64,000 bases of DNA from Modestobacter sp. VKM Ac-2985 (GTDB taxonomy: Bacteria; Actinomycetota; Actinomycetes; Mycobacteriales; Geodermatophilaceae), in NCBI RefSeq assembly GCF_026967925.1, contig NZ_JAPVBI010000001.1:248001-312000 (forward strand), given 5' to 3'. This document shows positions 1 to 9,509 of the stretch, one piece after another. Position 1 is the first letter of the stretch, and every line of letters begins with the position of its first letter. The notes beneath the pieces were generated by a model that searched no databases, was not told the origin of the DNA, and saw only the letters and a list, made by a program, of their open reading frames with translations. Both the position numbers and the translations under genes were made by a program.

Positions 1-230
1 ATCGGGCCCGGGATGGCGTCGACCTGCGTCGTCCCCTGCGAGAGCGCGGTGGCGAGGGAGGCGACGAGCGCCAGCAGGGCGGCCTCGACCAGGCCGGCGA
101 TCACCGAGCCGCCGGCCATCAGCGCGATCCGGGACTTCGACGAGCCGAGGAAGGGGCCGAACTGCTGCCAGGCTGTCCGGTAGCGCCGGACGACCCTGGT
201 CGGGGTCGGCCACTGCTTCGGCAGTGACAA
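1..230 (-). CDS. ABC transporter permease/ATP-binding protein, N-terminal fragment (cut by window edge)
   Basis: Only about the first 76 codons are in the window; the gene continues beyond position 1. I translated it by hand on the minus strand. A basic cytoplasmic stretch (residues 1-35) leads into a strongly hydrophobic segment containing GLVEAALLALVASL, as expected for the first membrane helix of an ABC exporter half-transporter. The start is taken as TTG at 230-228, with an AGGAGG-type ribosome site at 240-235; an in-frame GTG at 248-246 is possible but has no such site. It is divergent from the TupA-like gene and may export a glycan or lipid. The family call rests on the N-terminus only and is tentative. 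Confidence 0.5.
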   Translation of the reverse strand, partial: MSLPKQWPTPTRVVRRYRTAWQQFGPFLGSSKSRIALMAGGSVIAGLVEAALLALVASLATALSQGTTQVDAIPGP

Positions 231-378
231 CTGCCCTCCTGAGATCACGTGCGCGGCCTGGTCCGGGGCGTCGTCCGGCAGAACCCTACCGTCGGCCTCT
301 GGCCCTGCCGAGCGTCGTCGACCACACTGCCGTGGGGCCACCTTGCGGCGCGGCCCCCCGTCTGTTGGAGTGTGCGCC

Positions 379-1254
379 GTGGCGCCGGTGCCGTTCTCTC
401 GTCTCGACCTGCAGCGGCTGGTACCCGTACAGCTGCGGCGGGCGAGGAAGTTCTACCTCCGGCACGGTCGGCTCCCTCCGCTGGTGGAGTTCACGACCTT
501 CAACGACAAGGTGCAGTGGCGGGTCAGCCGGGACCGGCGAGAGCTGCTCCGGACCACCTGCGACAAGCTGGCGATGAAGGAGCACGCGGCCCGGGTCTCA
601 CCCGGTCTCACCCGGACGCCGGAGACCTACTGGTTCGGCACGGACGTCGCCGAGCTGCGCGACGTGGAGCTCCCCGCGAACTGGGTGCTGAAGCCCAACC
701 ACGCGAGCCAGCGCGTCATCATCAGCGGTGGCCCCGCCGACGTCGAGACGCTGTCCGAGCAGGTGGCAGGCTGGGTGACCGAGCCGTACTGGCGGCGCAG
801 CGGCGAGTGGGCCTACCGCACGGCGCGCCCCGGGCTGCTGGTCGAGGAGTTCATCGGCACGCCCGGTGAGGTGCCTGCTGACCTCAAGGTGTTCGTCTTC
901 GACGGGAAGCCCCGGGTGGTCGCCGTCCACAGCAGGGACGGGGACGTGCACAAGGCCCGCTACTACAGCACCGACTGGGAGCCGCTGCCCTGGACCGGCG
1001 GCTACGCGCCGGGGCCCGACACCGCCCGGCCGGAGCGGCTGGCGGACATGCTGGAGGCGGCGTCCCTGCTCGCCGCGGACTTCGACATGATGCGGGTGGA
1101 CTTCTACGAGCACGACGGGGTGCTGTGGTTCGGGGAGCTGACCCCCTACCCCGCGGCCGGCCTGGCCCGGTACGAACCCGAGCTGGACCGGCTGCTGGGC
1201 AGCTGGTGGGAGCTCCCCGTCACGGGGACGCGAGGGCTGCTCCGCCTCCGCTGA
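379..1254 (+). CDS. TupA-like ATP-grasp family protein, polysaccharide/teichuronopeptide type
   Basis: A 291-residue cytoplasmic protein resembling the TupA-like ATP-grasp family, whose members ligate amino acids or peptides to surface glycans or modify them. Visible features are an N-terminal KFYLRHGRLPP region, the segment WVLKPNHASQRVII typical of the ATP-binding lysine strand, VEEFIG, a DLKVFVFDGKP strand, and a metal-binding end MMRVDFYEHDGVLWFGELTPYPAAG. The start GTG at 379 has GGAG nine bases upstream (366-369); longer versions beginning at 343 lack a ribosome site. It faces the convergent QueC-like gene 29 bp away. The family call is good. The acceptor and donor are unknown; the polysaccharide context suggests decoration of a glycan. 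Confidence 0.75.
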   Translation: MAPVPFSRLDLQRLVPVQLRRARKFYLRHGRLPPLVEFTTFNDKVQWRVSRDRRELLRTTCDKLAMKEHAARVSPGLTRTPETYWFGTDVAELRDVELPANWVLKPNHASQRVIISGGPADVETLSEQVAGWVTEPYWRRSGEWAYRTARPGLLVEEFIGTPGEVPADLKVFVFDGKPRVVAVHSRDGDVHKARYYSTDWEPLPWTGGYAPGPDTARPERLADMLEAASLLAADFDMMRVDFYEHDGVLWFGELTPYPAAGLARYEPELDRLLGSWWELPVTGTRGLLRLR

Positions 1255-1283
1255 GCGGCGACCTGCGCAGTGCACCCCGAGGG

Positions 1284-2015
1284 TCAGGGGCGGGGACGAC
1301 CGGCCAGCGCCCGGGCCCGCCGCCGCGCCTGCCTCGCGAGCCTCCGCCCCCGTACCAGCGCCATGGGGGCGAACTCGTCACGTCGCGTCATGCTGTTCAG
1401 CGTGCACGGTCGGCACACTCCACACGGCCGCCCACCCAGGGGATCGAAGCAGGACCAGTGCAGCTCCAGCAGGTCCAGGAACCCGTGCTCCCGGGCGATG
1501 TCCGCCATGTCCGCCTTCGTCAGGTGGGTGATCGGGAACCGCCAGTACTTGAACAACGCCGCCTCCGGCGTGTCTCGCAGCTGCGGCGGCTCCGAGAAGA
1601 CCAACTCCACCCAGTACCCGGCGGTCATGTCCGGCGTCTCCACCGACATCTCCACGTCCCGCAGCCCCAGGCCCTCGGCCACCCCCGCCAGGAACGTGTA
1701 CTGGGCGCCCATCTTCACCTGCGACCTGATGAGGTCACCGAGTTCGACGACGTGCGGGGGCGGCGGGTGCTCATCGCCGAACACCACCAAGGTCGGCGCC
1801 AGCAGCGACGGGTCCTCCAGGCGTGGGAGCAGCGCCTTGCGGATGGCCTGCATGGCGAGCATCTCGTTGCGGAGGCTGTTCCGGCCCACGTCGATCACGT
1901 AGATCGGTTGCGCCGGCCGCTTCTCGATGAGGGTGAGCTGGAGCAACCGGAACGTGGAGTCCCAACCACCTGTCCAGAGCAGCTTGACCCGGTCCTCGTC
2001 GTGTAACCCCGTCAT
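1284..2015 (-). CDS. QueC-like PP-loop ATPase (7-cyano-7-deazaguanine synthase fold) of unknown substrate
   Basis: A 243-residue protein. Near the N-terminus is the PP-loop LWTGGWDST (residues 13-21), the pyrophosphate-binding signature of adenine-nucleotide alpha-hydrolases. Near the C-terminus is SCFDPLGGRPCGVCRPC, a C-x8-C-x2-C-x2-C cluster (C189, C198, C201, C204) matching the QueC zinc site. QueC turns a carboxylate into an amide and then a nitrile using ATP and ammonia. No queD, queE or folE is seen nearby, so a queuosine role is not supported. I chose the ATG at 2015; in-frame GTG starts further upstream (to 2108) are possible and neither site has a strong ribosome motif. It lies downstream of the Wzy-Wzz pair on the same strand. 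Confidence 0.7.
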   Translation of the reverse strand: MTGLHDEDRVKLLWTGGWDSTFRLLQLTLIEKRPAQPIYVIDVGRNSLRNEMLAMQAIRKALLPRLEDPSLLAPTLVVFGDEHPPPPHVVELGDLIRSQVKMGAQYTFLAGVAEGLGLRDVEMSVETPDMTAGYWVELVFSEPPQLRDTPEAALFKYWRFPITHLTKADMADIAREHGFLDLLELHWSCFDPLGGRPCGVCRPCTLNSMTRRDEFAPMALVRGRRLARQARRRARALAGRPRP

Positions 2016-2127
2016 GGGCGCGGAGAGTAGCCGGTGGCTGGGCTGCCGCTGCCCCGGGAGCTGCGGGTCCGTCCGGGGGGCGAGCCTCCGCAGCCCATGC
2101 CGCACCACCGTGGTGACTCGAGGACGG

Positions 2128-3627
2128 TCATGGAACGGCGGGTCCTCGCTGCTCCGAGGCCGGCGGTCGGGACGTGCCCCCTGGAGCGACGCGCTGCCGG
2201 GCGTCCACGCGGAGGGAGGCGACGACGCCGGCAGCCGCGAACACGAACGGGAACGACGGGGACGACACGAACACCGGGGCGACCGCGGACTCCACCAGCA
2301 GCAGGATCAGCCACCCGACCCCGGTGATCCGGATCCAGCGGACCAGGACGTCCTCGCGGGCGGAGACCCGCCGGAGCAGGGCGACGAGCATGCAGGCGAG
2401 GCCGGCCGCGAAGAAGAACGCACCGAACCAGCCGGCCTCGCCGTAGATCGCCGGCCACTGGGAGTCGTTGAGGAACTGGCCGGAGTCCGGCCCCGGGCCC
2501 AGGCCGTAGCGGCCGGGGAAGCCCAGGGCGTAGTAGAGGGGGCTGTAGTCCTCCGCGGCCGACGAGCTGCCGTACCTGCCGAACCCCGCGCCGAGCGGGA
2601 AGTACTGCGCCGCCACGGTGACCCCGCCTGCGGTGAGGAGTCCCCGGGCGGAGTCCTGGGTGAGGTAGATCTCGATGTCGCCACCGATGAGGTCAGCGAG
2701 GGGAGGCACCGTCAGGAGCGCCACGAGCGGGCCGATGCCGAGGAGTGCCGCGACCCCGAGCGGCCGGAGGAAGCGGGCGCCGACCGCCCCCAGCGTGGCC
2801 AGCAGACCGACGATCGACTTGACCTGGAAGGTCAGGAAGGCCAGGCCGCCGGAGACGAGCACCAGGACCGTGTTGGCGACGGAGCGGCGGACGATGAGGC
2901 CGTAGACGAGTGCGCCGACGGCGAGCACGCCGCAGAACCGGCTGAAGGCGGCCGGGTGCTGGAAGGCGCCGTTGATCGCCGGGAACGGGCCGATGTAGCT
3001 GATCGGCGGTTGCCCGGTGGTGAAGTTCGCCCACGCCGCCGGGATCGCGAGGTTCAGCACGGCGGTGAAGCCCATCAGCACGATCGCGGTGATGCCGAGG
3101 CGGACGAGCAGGGCCAGGTCGTCGCGGGTCCAGTGCAGCTGGGCGAGGGCGAAGGCGAAGACGATGCCCTTGACGGCGATGAAGGCCGCGGGGATGCCGA
3201 GCCCCACGGGCACGTCGGCCAGCGCGGCGCTCAGCAACCCGGCGATGAGGAAGCCCACGAACCAGCCGGTCCCCGGCAGCCAGACCAGGCGCCCCTCGGT
3301 GACCAGCCGGCGGGTGGTGAAGGTGACGACGGCGAGGGCGATGACGCCCTCGTCGGCGTAGGTGCCCAGTTGGCCGAGCACGTTCTGGATCGGCGCCGAG
3401 AGGATGATCACGACCAGCGCGATCAGCGCGAAGAGCTTCGGCCGGAATGCGGCGATCGCCACGGCCGTGACGCCGCCGAGCAGGACGATCGGCAGGGCCT
3501 GCTCGATCCAGGCCAGGGCGACCAGGACGAAGGCCAGGACGGCGGCAGCAGCCACCCAGGCAGGCCCGGGAGGCGATCCGGGATCGGACCGGGCGGGAGC
3601 CGCGGCGGTCGTCGGCGGCGCCGACAT
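2128..3627 (-). CDS. O-antigen ligase/polymerase-like membrane protein (Wzy type), set A
   Basis: A 499-residue polytopic membrane protein with about 11-12 hydrophobic segments and a large external loop (about residues 330-410) rich in Tyr, Gly and Asp, containing GPDSGQFLNDSQWPAIYGE. This is the usual shape of WaaL/Wzy proteins, which polymerise or transfer lipid-linked repeat units outside the membrane. Its ATG (3627-3625) overlaps the TGA of the upstream Wzz-like gene by one base, so the two are probably translationally coupled. The family is recognised by topology and loop, not by a catalytic motif; polymerase and ligase roles cannot be separated. Confidence 0.75.
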   Translation of the reverse strand: MSAPPTTAAAPARSDPGSPPGPAWVAAAAVLAFVLVALAWIEQALPIVLLGGVTAVAIAAFRPKLFALIALVVIILSAPIQNVLGQLGTYADEGVIALAVVTFTTRRLVTEGRLVWLPGTGWFVGFLIAGLLSAALADVPVGLGIPAAFIAVKGIVFAFALAQLHWTRDDLALLVRLGITAIVLMGFTAVLNLAIPAAWANFTTGQPPISYIGPFPAINGAFQHPAAFSRFCGVLAVGALVYGLIVRRSVANTVLVLVSGGLAFLTFQVKSIVGLLATLGAVGARFLRPLGVAALLGIGPLVALLTVPPLADLIGGDIEIYLTQDSARGLLTAGGVTVAAQYFPLGAGFGRYGSSSAAEDYSPLYYALGFPGRYGLGPGPDSGQFLNDSQWPAIYGEAGWFGAFFFAAGLACMLVALLRRVSAREDVLVRWIRITGVGWLILLLVESAVAPVFVSSPSFPFVFAAAGVVASLRVDARQRVAPGGTSRPPASEQRGPAVP

Positions 3628-4316
3628 CAGCGTCCCCGGGTCCCCGCGGAGAGCGCCTGCCGGAACACGATCACCAGGAAGGCCACCAGCAGGCCGACCG
3701 CAAGACCCACCAGCAGGTTGAGCAGGAGCAGCGGCGAGGCCGGCTCGTCGGGGACCTCCGGCGCCTCCACCACGGTCCCGGTCACGCCGATCGGGCTGGC
3801 GACGGTGTCCGCGCCCTCGATCTGGGTGATGAGGCTGGCGGCGATCGCGTTGGCGAGCTCGGCCGCGTTCGTCGGTGTGCTGGCCTCGACCGTGATGTTG
3901 ATGATCGAGGTCTGGGGGAGCACCTCCGCGGAGACGCTGTCCACGAGCTCGGTGGAGGCGACGTCGGCGCCGGTCTCGTCGATCGCCGGGTCGAGGACCG
4001 CGGGGGTCTGCGCGAGCGCGGCGTAGGTCTCCAGCCGGTCGGCGACGAGCGCCGATGCCTGGGACAGGCTGTCGGCGGGGGCGGCGCCATCGGCAGGGAC
4101 GGAGATGACCGGGTCGACGAGGATCTTCGTCTCGGTCTCGTAGCGCTCCGGCAGGAAGACGGTCACGAGCCAGCCGGCCAGGAGCCCGGCGACGACGGCG
4201 GCCACGATGACCAGCCAGCTCCGGCGGATCACGCGCAGCACGTCACGCAGCTGCATGGAGTCCGGGGCCTCGTGCCGATAGCGGGGGAGCGGAGGCGCGG
4301 CGGTGTCGGTGGTCAT
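3627..4316 (-). CDS. Wzz-like chain-length determinant, set A
   Basis: A 229-residue protein with the two-helix plan of polysaccharide co-polymerases: an N-terminal helix around WLVIVAAVVAGLLAGWLV (residues 33-55), a periplasm-side domain beginning PERYETETKILVDP, and a C-terminal helix LLNLLVGLAVGLLVAFLVIVF. No kinase domain is attached, as in proteobacterial Wzz or the adaptor half of the Gram-positive CpsC/CpsD pair. The ATG at 4316 has GAGAGGA 8-9 bases upstream; longer in-frame readings to 4370 would overlap the esterase gene. It is followed with a one-base overlap by the Wzy-like gene. It probably sets the modal length of the polymer made by that polymerase. Confidence 0.8.
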   Translation of the reverse strand: MTTDTAAPPLPRYRHEAPDSMQLRDVLRVIRRSWLVIVAAVVAGLLAGWLVTVFLPERYETETKILVDPVISVPADGAAPADSLSQASALVADRLETYAALAQTPAVLDPAIDETGADVASTELVDSVSAEVLPQTSIINITVEASTPTNAAELANAIAASLITQIEGADTVASPIGVTGTVVEAPEVPDEPASPLLLLNLLVGLAVGLLVAFLVIVFRQALSAGTRGR

Positions 4317-4366
4317 GTCAGTGGTCCTCTCGGGTGGTGCCGATGTGCGGGAGTCCGATGCGCCGA

Positions 4367-5284
4367 TCACAGCTGCTCCTCGAGGAAGGTCAGGACCGCG
4401 CGTCGCACGTCGCTGTTGAGCAGCGTGATCCCGTGGCTGGGTTCGTCGACGATCAGCAGCTCCGCCGGGACGCCGGCGTCCGCCAGCGCTGCCGCCAGTG
4501 CCTCGGGCTGTTCCACCGGCACCAGTTCGTCGGTGCCGTTGACCAGCAGCATCGGTGGGTCGGACGGGTCGACCCCGGTGATGGGGGAGGCCGGCACCGA
4601 CTGCGGGCAGTCGGTCACCGAGGTACAGCCGAGGTAGTTCAGCACCAGGTCGGCGGCGTCCTCGGTGGGCTGACCCAGTTCGAGGCCCTCGGGGGACAGC
4701 ACGGAGACGCCGCTCAGGGACGCCACCGCGCCCAGCCGTTCACCGGTGTCCAGCGGGCCTTCGCCACGCGTGGCCAGGCTCTGCGCGATGATCGCCCCGG
4801 CCGAGCTGCCGATGGCGCCGATCCGCGCCGGGTCGATCCCGAACTGCTCCACCTGAGCGGGTTCGCGCAGCCACTGCACCGCGTTGGCGAGGTCGTCGAC
4901 CTGGGCGGGGTAGGTGAACTCCGGCGCGAGCCGGTAGTCGATCGAGAAGGCGGCCGCGCCCTGTTCGGCGGTCAGCTCGCACAGGGTCCGGAGTCCGGTG
5001 CTGTCGCGCGCACCTTCGGTGAAGCCGCCGCCGTGCACGATCAGCACGGCCGGGAGCGGCTCCTGGGCGTCGGTGGGGAGGCAGGCGTCGAGCTTGAGTT
5101 CCGTCTGGTCGTCGGACCAGTAGGTCAGCCCCTCCTCCACGGCGACGTTGTCCGGGCCGGGATCGAGCCGGCTCGTCGGCTCGGTCGAGGAGGAGCAGGC
5201 GGTCAGCGTGACGAGCAGTGCGGTCAGCCCCATGGCTGCGCGGGGGAGGCCACGTCGCGACGTGGCGGGACTGGTCACAGGCAT
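4367..5284 (-). CDS. Alpha/beta hydrolase lipoprotein (HSL-type esterase)
   Basis: A 305-residue exported esterase. A signal peptide with lipobox LVTLTAC (Cys at about residue 30) predicts a membrane-anchored lipoprotein. The fold is shown by the oxyanion motif VHGGGF, the nucleophile elbow IGSSAGA, an acidic residue in NGTDELVP and the catalytic histidine in PSHGI, all in the order of the hormone-sensitive-lipase/BD-FAE family. Members remove acetyl or other acyl groups from small esters or polysaccharides. As first gene of the minus-strand unit esterase-wzz-wzy, a role in de-acylating the exported glycan is a reasonable inference. The substrate cannot be read from sequence. Confidence 0.8.
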   Translation of the reverse strand: MPVTSPATSRRGLPRAAMGLTALLVTLTACSSSTEPTSRLDPGPDNVAVEEGLTYWSDDQTELKLDACLPTDAQEPLPAVLIVHGGGFTEGARDSTGLRTLCELTAEQGAAAFSIDYRLAPEFTYPAQVDDLANAVQWLREPAQVEQFGIDPARIGAIGSSAGAIIAQSLATRGEGPLDTGERLGAVASLSGVSVLSPEGLELGQPTEDAADLVLNYLGCTSVTDCPQSVPASPITGVDPSDPPMLLVNGTDELVPVEQPEALAAALADAGVPAELLIVDEPSHGITLLNSDVRRAVLTFLEEQL

Positions 5285-6101
5285 CGGGGTTCTCGAATCC
5301 GTTGGGCGGCGACGGACGAGGGCCCCAGTGCTCGGGCACGGGCGGGGCCGGGTCTCGTCGAGGCCATCGGCTCATCGGTGCAGCGCGGCTGCGCTCCGTC
5401 AGCGTGCCGTCGCCGGGCAACCGGCGGAAGGCACCCCGGTGAACGTAGCGCCCGAGGCGCGGTGCTGACCGTGACCGCTGTCACGACCTCCCGCCGGCTG
5501 AGGGCGGGGGAGAGGAAAGCGCCGGGCTGATCCGGGAACCCGAGTGACGGGACTCACCAGCCGGCGGGAAATGATCGCTCACAGCAACTGGTGCGCGTCC
5601 TCACTGGTCGAAGCACAGGTCATGGCGAGTCGTGAGTTTAGTCGGCCCACGCGCCGATGCGGTGGCGCTGTCACTGGAACGGGTGTCGCCCACAGGAACC
5701 CTCGTCGTCGTGGAACGGAGCCCGAAGTGCTGGTCCGGACGACCCTCAGCGGCGGGATCGATGCGGAGCCGGCGATCTCCCGCTGGCGGCCGAGATCGGC
5801 CTGACGATCACGGTCTGCCATCTCCCGGAGGTCGACCCCTCGGCGGACCACGCCGGCTGTCGATCACTCGGCATGACCAGTACGGAGGCTGGAGCCACAC
5901 CATCGCCCCCACCAGCACCCGTCGGACAGCAGCGGTACACGACCTGTTCATCCACGCTCGGTGACGGCGTACCGAATCGTCCCGGTTTTCACCGGTCACG
6001 CGGTGGCCGGACGGTGTCCGGTCCCTATCGTTCGCTCGGCCACGCTCCAGCCGAGGGGCCCGGCTCGGCTGACCGCAGCCCCGATCCGTCCGAGGTGCTC
6101 C
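5285..6101. other. Intergenic region, no convincing gene
   Basis: About 0.8 kb between the divergent esterase and FN3-protein genes, with lower and more mixed base composition than its flanks. Open frames here have no domain, no ribosome site and non-actinobacterial codon use. A plausible -10 box TATCGT lies at 6026-6031, preceded by a short inverted repeat CCGGAC-GGT-GTCCGG (about 6007-6021), and may drive the gene starting at 6102. Confidence 0.5.
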
Positions 6102-8366
6102 TTGACCCACGCCGTCCCCCAGGTGCCCCGGGCGCGTCAGCGCACGGCAGCCGTCCTGCTGGCCCTGCTCATGGCCGGGCTCGCGACAGTCCAGGTGCTG
6201 GGTGCACCTGGTGCGCGGGCCGCCGATCCCACCCCGCAGATGTACCAGGGACCGGCCTTCCCGACGGCGGCCTCCTCTCCGACCGAGGACAAGCCGCAGA
6301 GCAAGCTCTGGTTCGCCGACGGGTCCTGGTGGGCGCTCATGCGAACGGCCGCGAACGGCACCGACGGCAACCCGGACATCACGGTCCACCGGCTGCAGCC
6401 CGACCACACCTGGGCCAACACCGGCACCGTCGTGGACCGGCGCGCGGCCAGCACGGGTGACGCCCTGTGGGATGGCGGCAAGCTGTACGTCTCCAGCCGG
6501 GTGCCGAACGGCAACATCGAGGTCGCCCGACTCTCCTACGCCACCGCGACCGACAGCTGGACGATGGACAGCGGCTTCCCGAAGGCGGTGACGAGCGGTC
6601 CGATCGAGTCCGTCTCCATCGCCCGGGACAGCCTCCAGCGCCTCTGGGTGACCTTCACCCGGCCGCACCCGACGAACTCCTCGCTCGACCAGGTGTGGGT
6701 GGCGCACTCCACCACCAGCGACACCGCTTGGACCGCGCCGTTCCTGGTGCCGGTCTCGGACAACACGGTGAAGGCCGACGACATCTCGGCGATCGTGGCG
6801 TTCGGCGGCAAGATCGGCGTGATGTGGTCCGACCAGCAGAACTCGGTCATCCGGTTCGCCGTGCACCCGGACACGGCTGGTGACCAGACCGGCTGGACGC
6901 TGGAGACCGCGGTGACCGGCCCGCGCAGCGCGGACGACCACATCAACCTCAAGTCGCTGATGGAGGACGACCAGGGACAGGTCTACGCGGCCATCAAGAC
7001 CTCCCGCGGCGACTCCTCCACCGACAGCCCGTCCGACCCCAGCGTCGGGGTGCTCGTGCGCTCGTCCAGCGGCAGCTGGACCAACGGTGTCGCGGCGACC
7101 GTCGCCGAGGGCCTGACCCGGCCTCAGCTGGCGCTGGACACCACCAACCGCCGGGTCTACGTGGTGATGTCCACCGAGGGCGGGGGCAGTGTCTACTACA
7201 AGACCGCCCCGATGGGCGCGAACCCGTCGTTCAGCCCCTCGAGCGGCCGCGGCCTCACCATGCTGAGCTGGTCCGGCGCCCAGATCAACAACGCCTCTCT
7301 CGCCAAGGCCCCGATCTCGGCGGGCTCCGGCCTGGTGGTGCTGGCCTCCGACGACGAGGTCACCAAGCGCTACTACCACGCGGAGCTCTCCCTGGGCGGC
7401 GGCACGAGCACGCCGCCGGCGGACACCACGGCGCCGACGGTGCCCGGCGGCGTGGCGGCGACGGCGAACGCGCCCACCCAGGTGACCGTGACCTGGGGGG
7501 CGTCGACCGACGCCGTGGGTGTGGCCTCCTACCGGGTCACCCGGGACGGCGCCGTGGTCGCCGGCGCGGTCACCGGTGGGACGTCGTTCGTCGACCAGAC
7601 CGCCTCGGCCGCCACCACCCACCGCTACACGGTCTCCGCCGTGGACGCCGCCGGGAACCGGTCGGCGGAGTCGGCGGCGGCCTCGGTCACCACACCCGCG
7701 ACCGGTCCCGCGCCGGAGCCTGAACCGGAGCCCGGTGCGGGCATCAGCGTCGGGGCCTCCAGCCAGGGCGTCGGCAGCACGGCGAGTACGACGGTCACCA
7801 TCCCCAAGCCGGCCGGCGTCGCGACCGGTGACGTGCTGATCGCCCAGATCACGGCCGACGGCGTGCCGAACATGAGCGCCGCACCGGCCGGGTGGACGGC
7901 GGTGGTCGCACCGCTGTCGGTGAGCACCGGCGCCCGGGTCTTCGCCTACTCCCGCGTGGTGGGCGACGCGGCGGCGGAGCCGGCCTCCTACGTCTGGCAG
8001 CTGTCGGCGTCGAAGAAGTGGAACGGCGCGATGACCGCCTTCTCCGGGGTGGACCCGGCGCAGCCGTTCGAGACCGTAGCCAGCACTCGGGTCAACTCCT
8101 CCTCGAGCACGGTCCTGACCGTGCCCGGTCTGACGACCACGACCCCCGGTGCGGTGCTCGTGGGTGGGGCCGGGCCGAACAGCGGTGCGGTCGGGGTGGC
8201 CCAGCCCTCGGGGTGGACCGAGTCGGTCGAGAGCCGGGGCGCGCAGGTCGCCGAGCTCGCCTGGCAGGCGCGACCCACGGCCGGCGCCACCGGCGACGTC
8301 GCCTGGCGGATGAGCTACTCGATCCAGTCGGCGGGCTGGCTGCGGGCTCTCCGCCCCGCGGCCTGA
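6102..8366 (+). CDS. Large secreted protein with beta-propeller-like N-domain, FN3 domain and C-terminal all-beta domain
   Basis: A 754-residue exported protein. The signal peptide runs to about residue 40, with core [15 protein letters not shown] and cleavage after GARA. Residues about 42-430 are repetitive beta strands (for example [18 protein letters not shown], then [12 protein letters not shown] and [12 protein letters not shown]) suggesting a sialidase/propeller-like fold. A fibronectin type III domain follows (about 445-535: [16 protein letters not shown] onward), then a PEPEPEPG linker and a C-terminal beta domain (about 545-754). The start TTG 6102 has GAGG six bases upstream and places the signal peptide correctly. 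The next gene begins 11 bases after its stop, so the two are probably co-expressed. A carbohydrate-binding or matrix role is inferred from context; no catalytic site was identified. Confidence 0.7.
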   Translation: MTHAVPQVPRARQRTAAVLLALLMAGLATVQVLGAPGARAADPTPQMYQGPAFPTAASSPTEDKPQSKLWFADGSWWALMRTAANGTDGNPDITVHRLQPDHTWANTGTVVDRRAASTGDALWDGGKLYVSSRVPNGNIEVARLSYATATDSWTMDSGFPKAVTSGPIESVSIARDSLQRLWVTFTRPHPTNSSLDQVWVAHSTTSDTAWTAPFLVPVSDNTVKADDISAIVAFGGKIGVMWSDQQNSVIRFAVHPDTAGDQTGWTLETAVTGPRSADDHINLKSLMEDDQGQVYAAIKTSRGDSSTDSPSDPSVGVLVRSSSGSWTNGVAATVAEGLTRPQLALDTTNRRVYVVMSTEGGGSVYYKTAPMGANPSFSPSSGRGLTMLSWSGAQINNASLAKAPISAGSGLVVLASDDEVTKRYYHAELSLGGGTSTPPADTTAPTVPGGVAATANAPTQVTVTWGASTDAVGVASYRVTRDGAVVAGAVTGGTSFVDQTASAATTHRYTVSAVDAAGNRSAESAAASVTTPATGPAPEPEPEPGAGISVGASSQGVGSTASTTVTIPKPAGVATGDVLIAQITADGVPNMSAAPAGWTAVVAPLSVSTGARVFAYSRVVGDAAAEPASYVWQLSASKKWNGAMTAFSGVDPAQPFETVASTRVNSSSSTVLTVPGLTTTTPGAVLVGGAGPNSGAVGVAQPSGWTESVESRGAQVAELAWQARPTAGATGDVAWRMSYSIQSAGWLRALRPAA

Positions 8367-8377
8367 CCCGCCGTACG

Positions 8378-9505
8378 GTGCTGCGGCGGCCCGGTGGCCG
8401 CCGCAGCACGGTGGCCGCGCTGGTGGGTGCGGCCGCCGTCGGCCTGACGGGCTGCACCTCGCCGGAGCCTGGTGAGCAGCAGCCGGCCGAGTCACGACCC
8501 GGCGCCCCGCAGCCCGATGCGGAGCCGGCGCTGACCGACGACGCCGCTGGAGCCGAGTGGCCGGACGAGGTGCGGGCAACGGTGGAGACCGAGCCGGTGC
8601 CGCACGGTGGCGACGCGGCCGACGACCCGGCGGTGTGGGTCAACCCGACCGACCCCGCGGCGAGCGCGGTGATCGGCACGGACAAGCAGGGCGGCCTGCT
8701 GGTCTACGACCTCGACGGCCAGCAGCTCCAGTACCTGCCGGTGGGGGAGGTCAACAACGTCGACGTCCGGACGGCCGGTGACCGCGCGCTCGTGGTCACC
8801 GGGAACCGCACCGACGACAGCATCGGGGTGTACGAGCTCGACCCGGACACCCGACAGCTGCGCGACGTCGCCGCCGGCCGCCTGGCCCCGGGCCTGGAGG
8901 TCTACGGGTCGTGCCTGTACAGCAGCGCCGAGACGGGGAGGCTGTTCGCGTTCGTGACCAGCAAGTCCGGCCGGGTCGTCCAGTTCGAGCTGGTCGAGGA
9001 CGGGTCCGGCCGGGTGGGCGGGGAGCCGGTGCGCTCCTTCGACCTGGACTCGCAGATCGAGGGCTGCGTCGCCGACGACGAACTGGGCCACCTGTACGTG
9101 GGGGAGGAGGACGTCGGCATCTGGCGGTACGACGCCGAGCCGGACGCCGGTGACCAGCGCACCGCGGTCGCGGAGGTGTCCCGCTCCGGACCGCTCGTCG
9201 CCGACGTCGAGGGCCTGACCATCGCCGCCGGGCCGGACGGCACCGGGTACCTGATTGCGTCGAGCCAGGGTGACGACTCCTACGCCGTCTACCGCCGCGA
9301 CGGGGGCAATGAGTTCGTGACGTCGTTCCGCGTGGTGGACGGCCCCGACGTCGACGGGGCCGAAGACACCGACGGCCTCGTCGCGGAGACCGCCCCGCTG
9401 GGCCCCGACTTCCCCGCCGGCGTCCTCGTGGTCCAGGACGGCGAGAACGACGACGGCAACCAGAACTTCAAGCTGGTGCCGCTGGACCGTCTCCTCGCGG
9501 GCTGA
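8378..9505 (+). CDS. Beta-propeller phytase-like lipoprotein (3-phytase family)
   Basis: A 375-residue lipoprotein. Twin arginines near the start (RRPGGRR) and the lipobox VGLTGC give a signal of about 25 residues, possibly Tat-type. The mature part has strong features of beta-propeller phytases: [80 protein letters not shown] and [18 protein letters not shown]. The family hydrolyses phytate with calcium. A GTG at 8378 begins 11 bases after the previous stop; no good ribosome site is visible, so translational coupling is likely. Its end overlaps a decayed glycosyltransferase remnant on the other strand. Phosphate scavenging from phytate is the family role; action on another phosphate ester is possible. 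Confidence 0.85.
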   Translation: MLRRPGGRRSTVAALVGAAAVGLTGCTSPEPGEQQPAESRPGAPQPDAEPALTDDAAGAEWPDEVRATVETEPVPHGGDAADDPAVWVNPTDPAASAVIGTDKQGGLLVYDLDGQQLQYLPVGEVNNVDVRTAGDRALVVTGNRTDDSIGVYELDPDTRQLRDVAAGRLAPGLEVYGSCLYSSAETGRLFAFVTSKSGRVVQFELVEDGSGRVGGEPVRSFDLDSQIEGCVADDELGHLYVGEEDVGIWRYDAEPDAGDQRTAVAEVSRSGPLVADVEGLTIAAGPDGTGYLIASSQGDDSYAVYRRDGGNEFVTSFRVVDGPDVDGAEDTDGLVAETAPLGPDFPAGVLVVQDGENDDGNQNFKLVPLDRLLAG

Positions 9506-9509
9506 GTAG

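Noticed and set aside
1927..4026. Plus-strand open frame of about 700 codons
   Set aside because: Antisense to the Wzy-Wzz pair; Asp/Glu/Arg/Gly-rich low-complexity translation.
5808..8579. Minus-strand open frame of about 920 codons opposite the FN3 protein
   Set aside because: Low-complexity Arg/Gly/His/Ala translation, no ribosome site, and fully antisense to a gene with signal peptide and FN3 domain.
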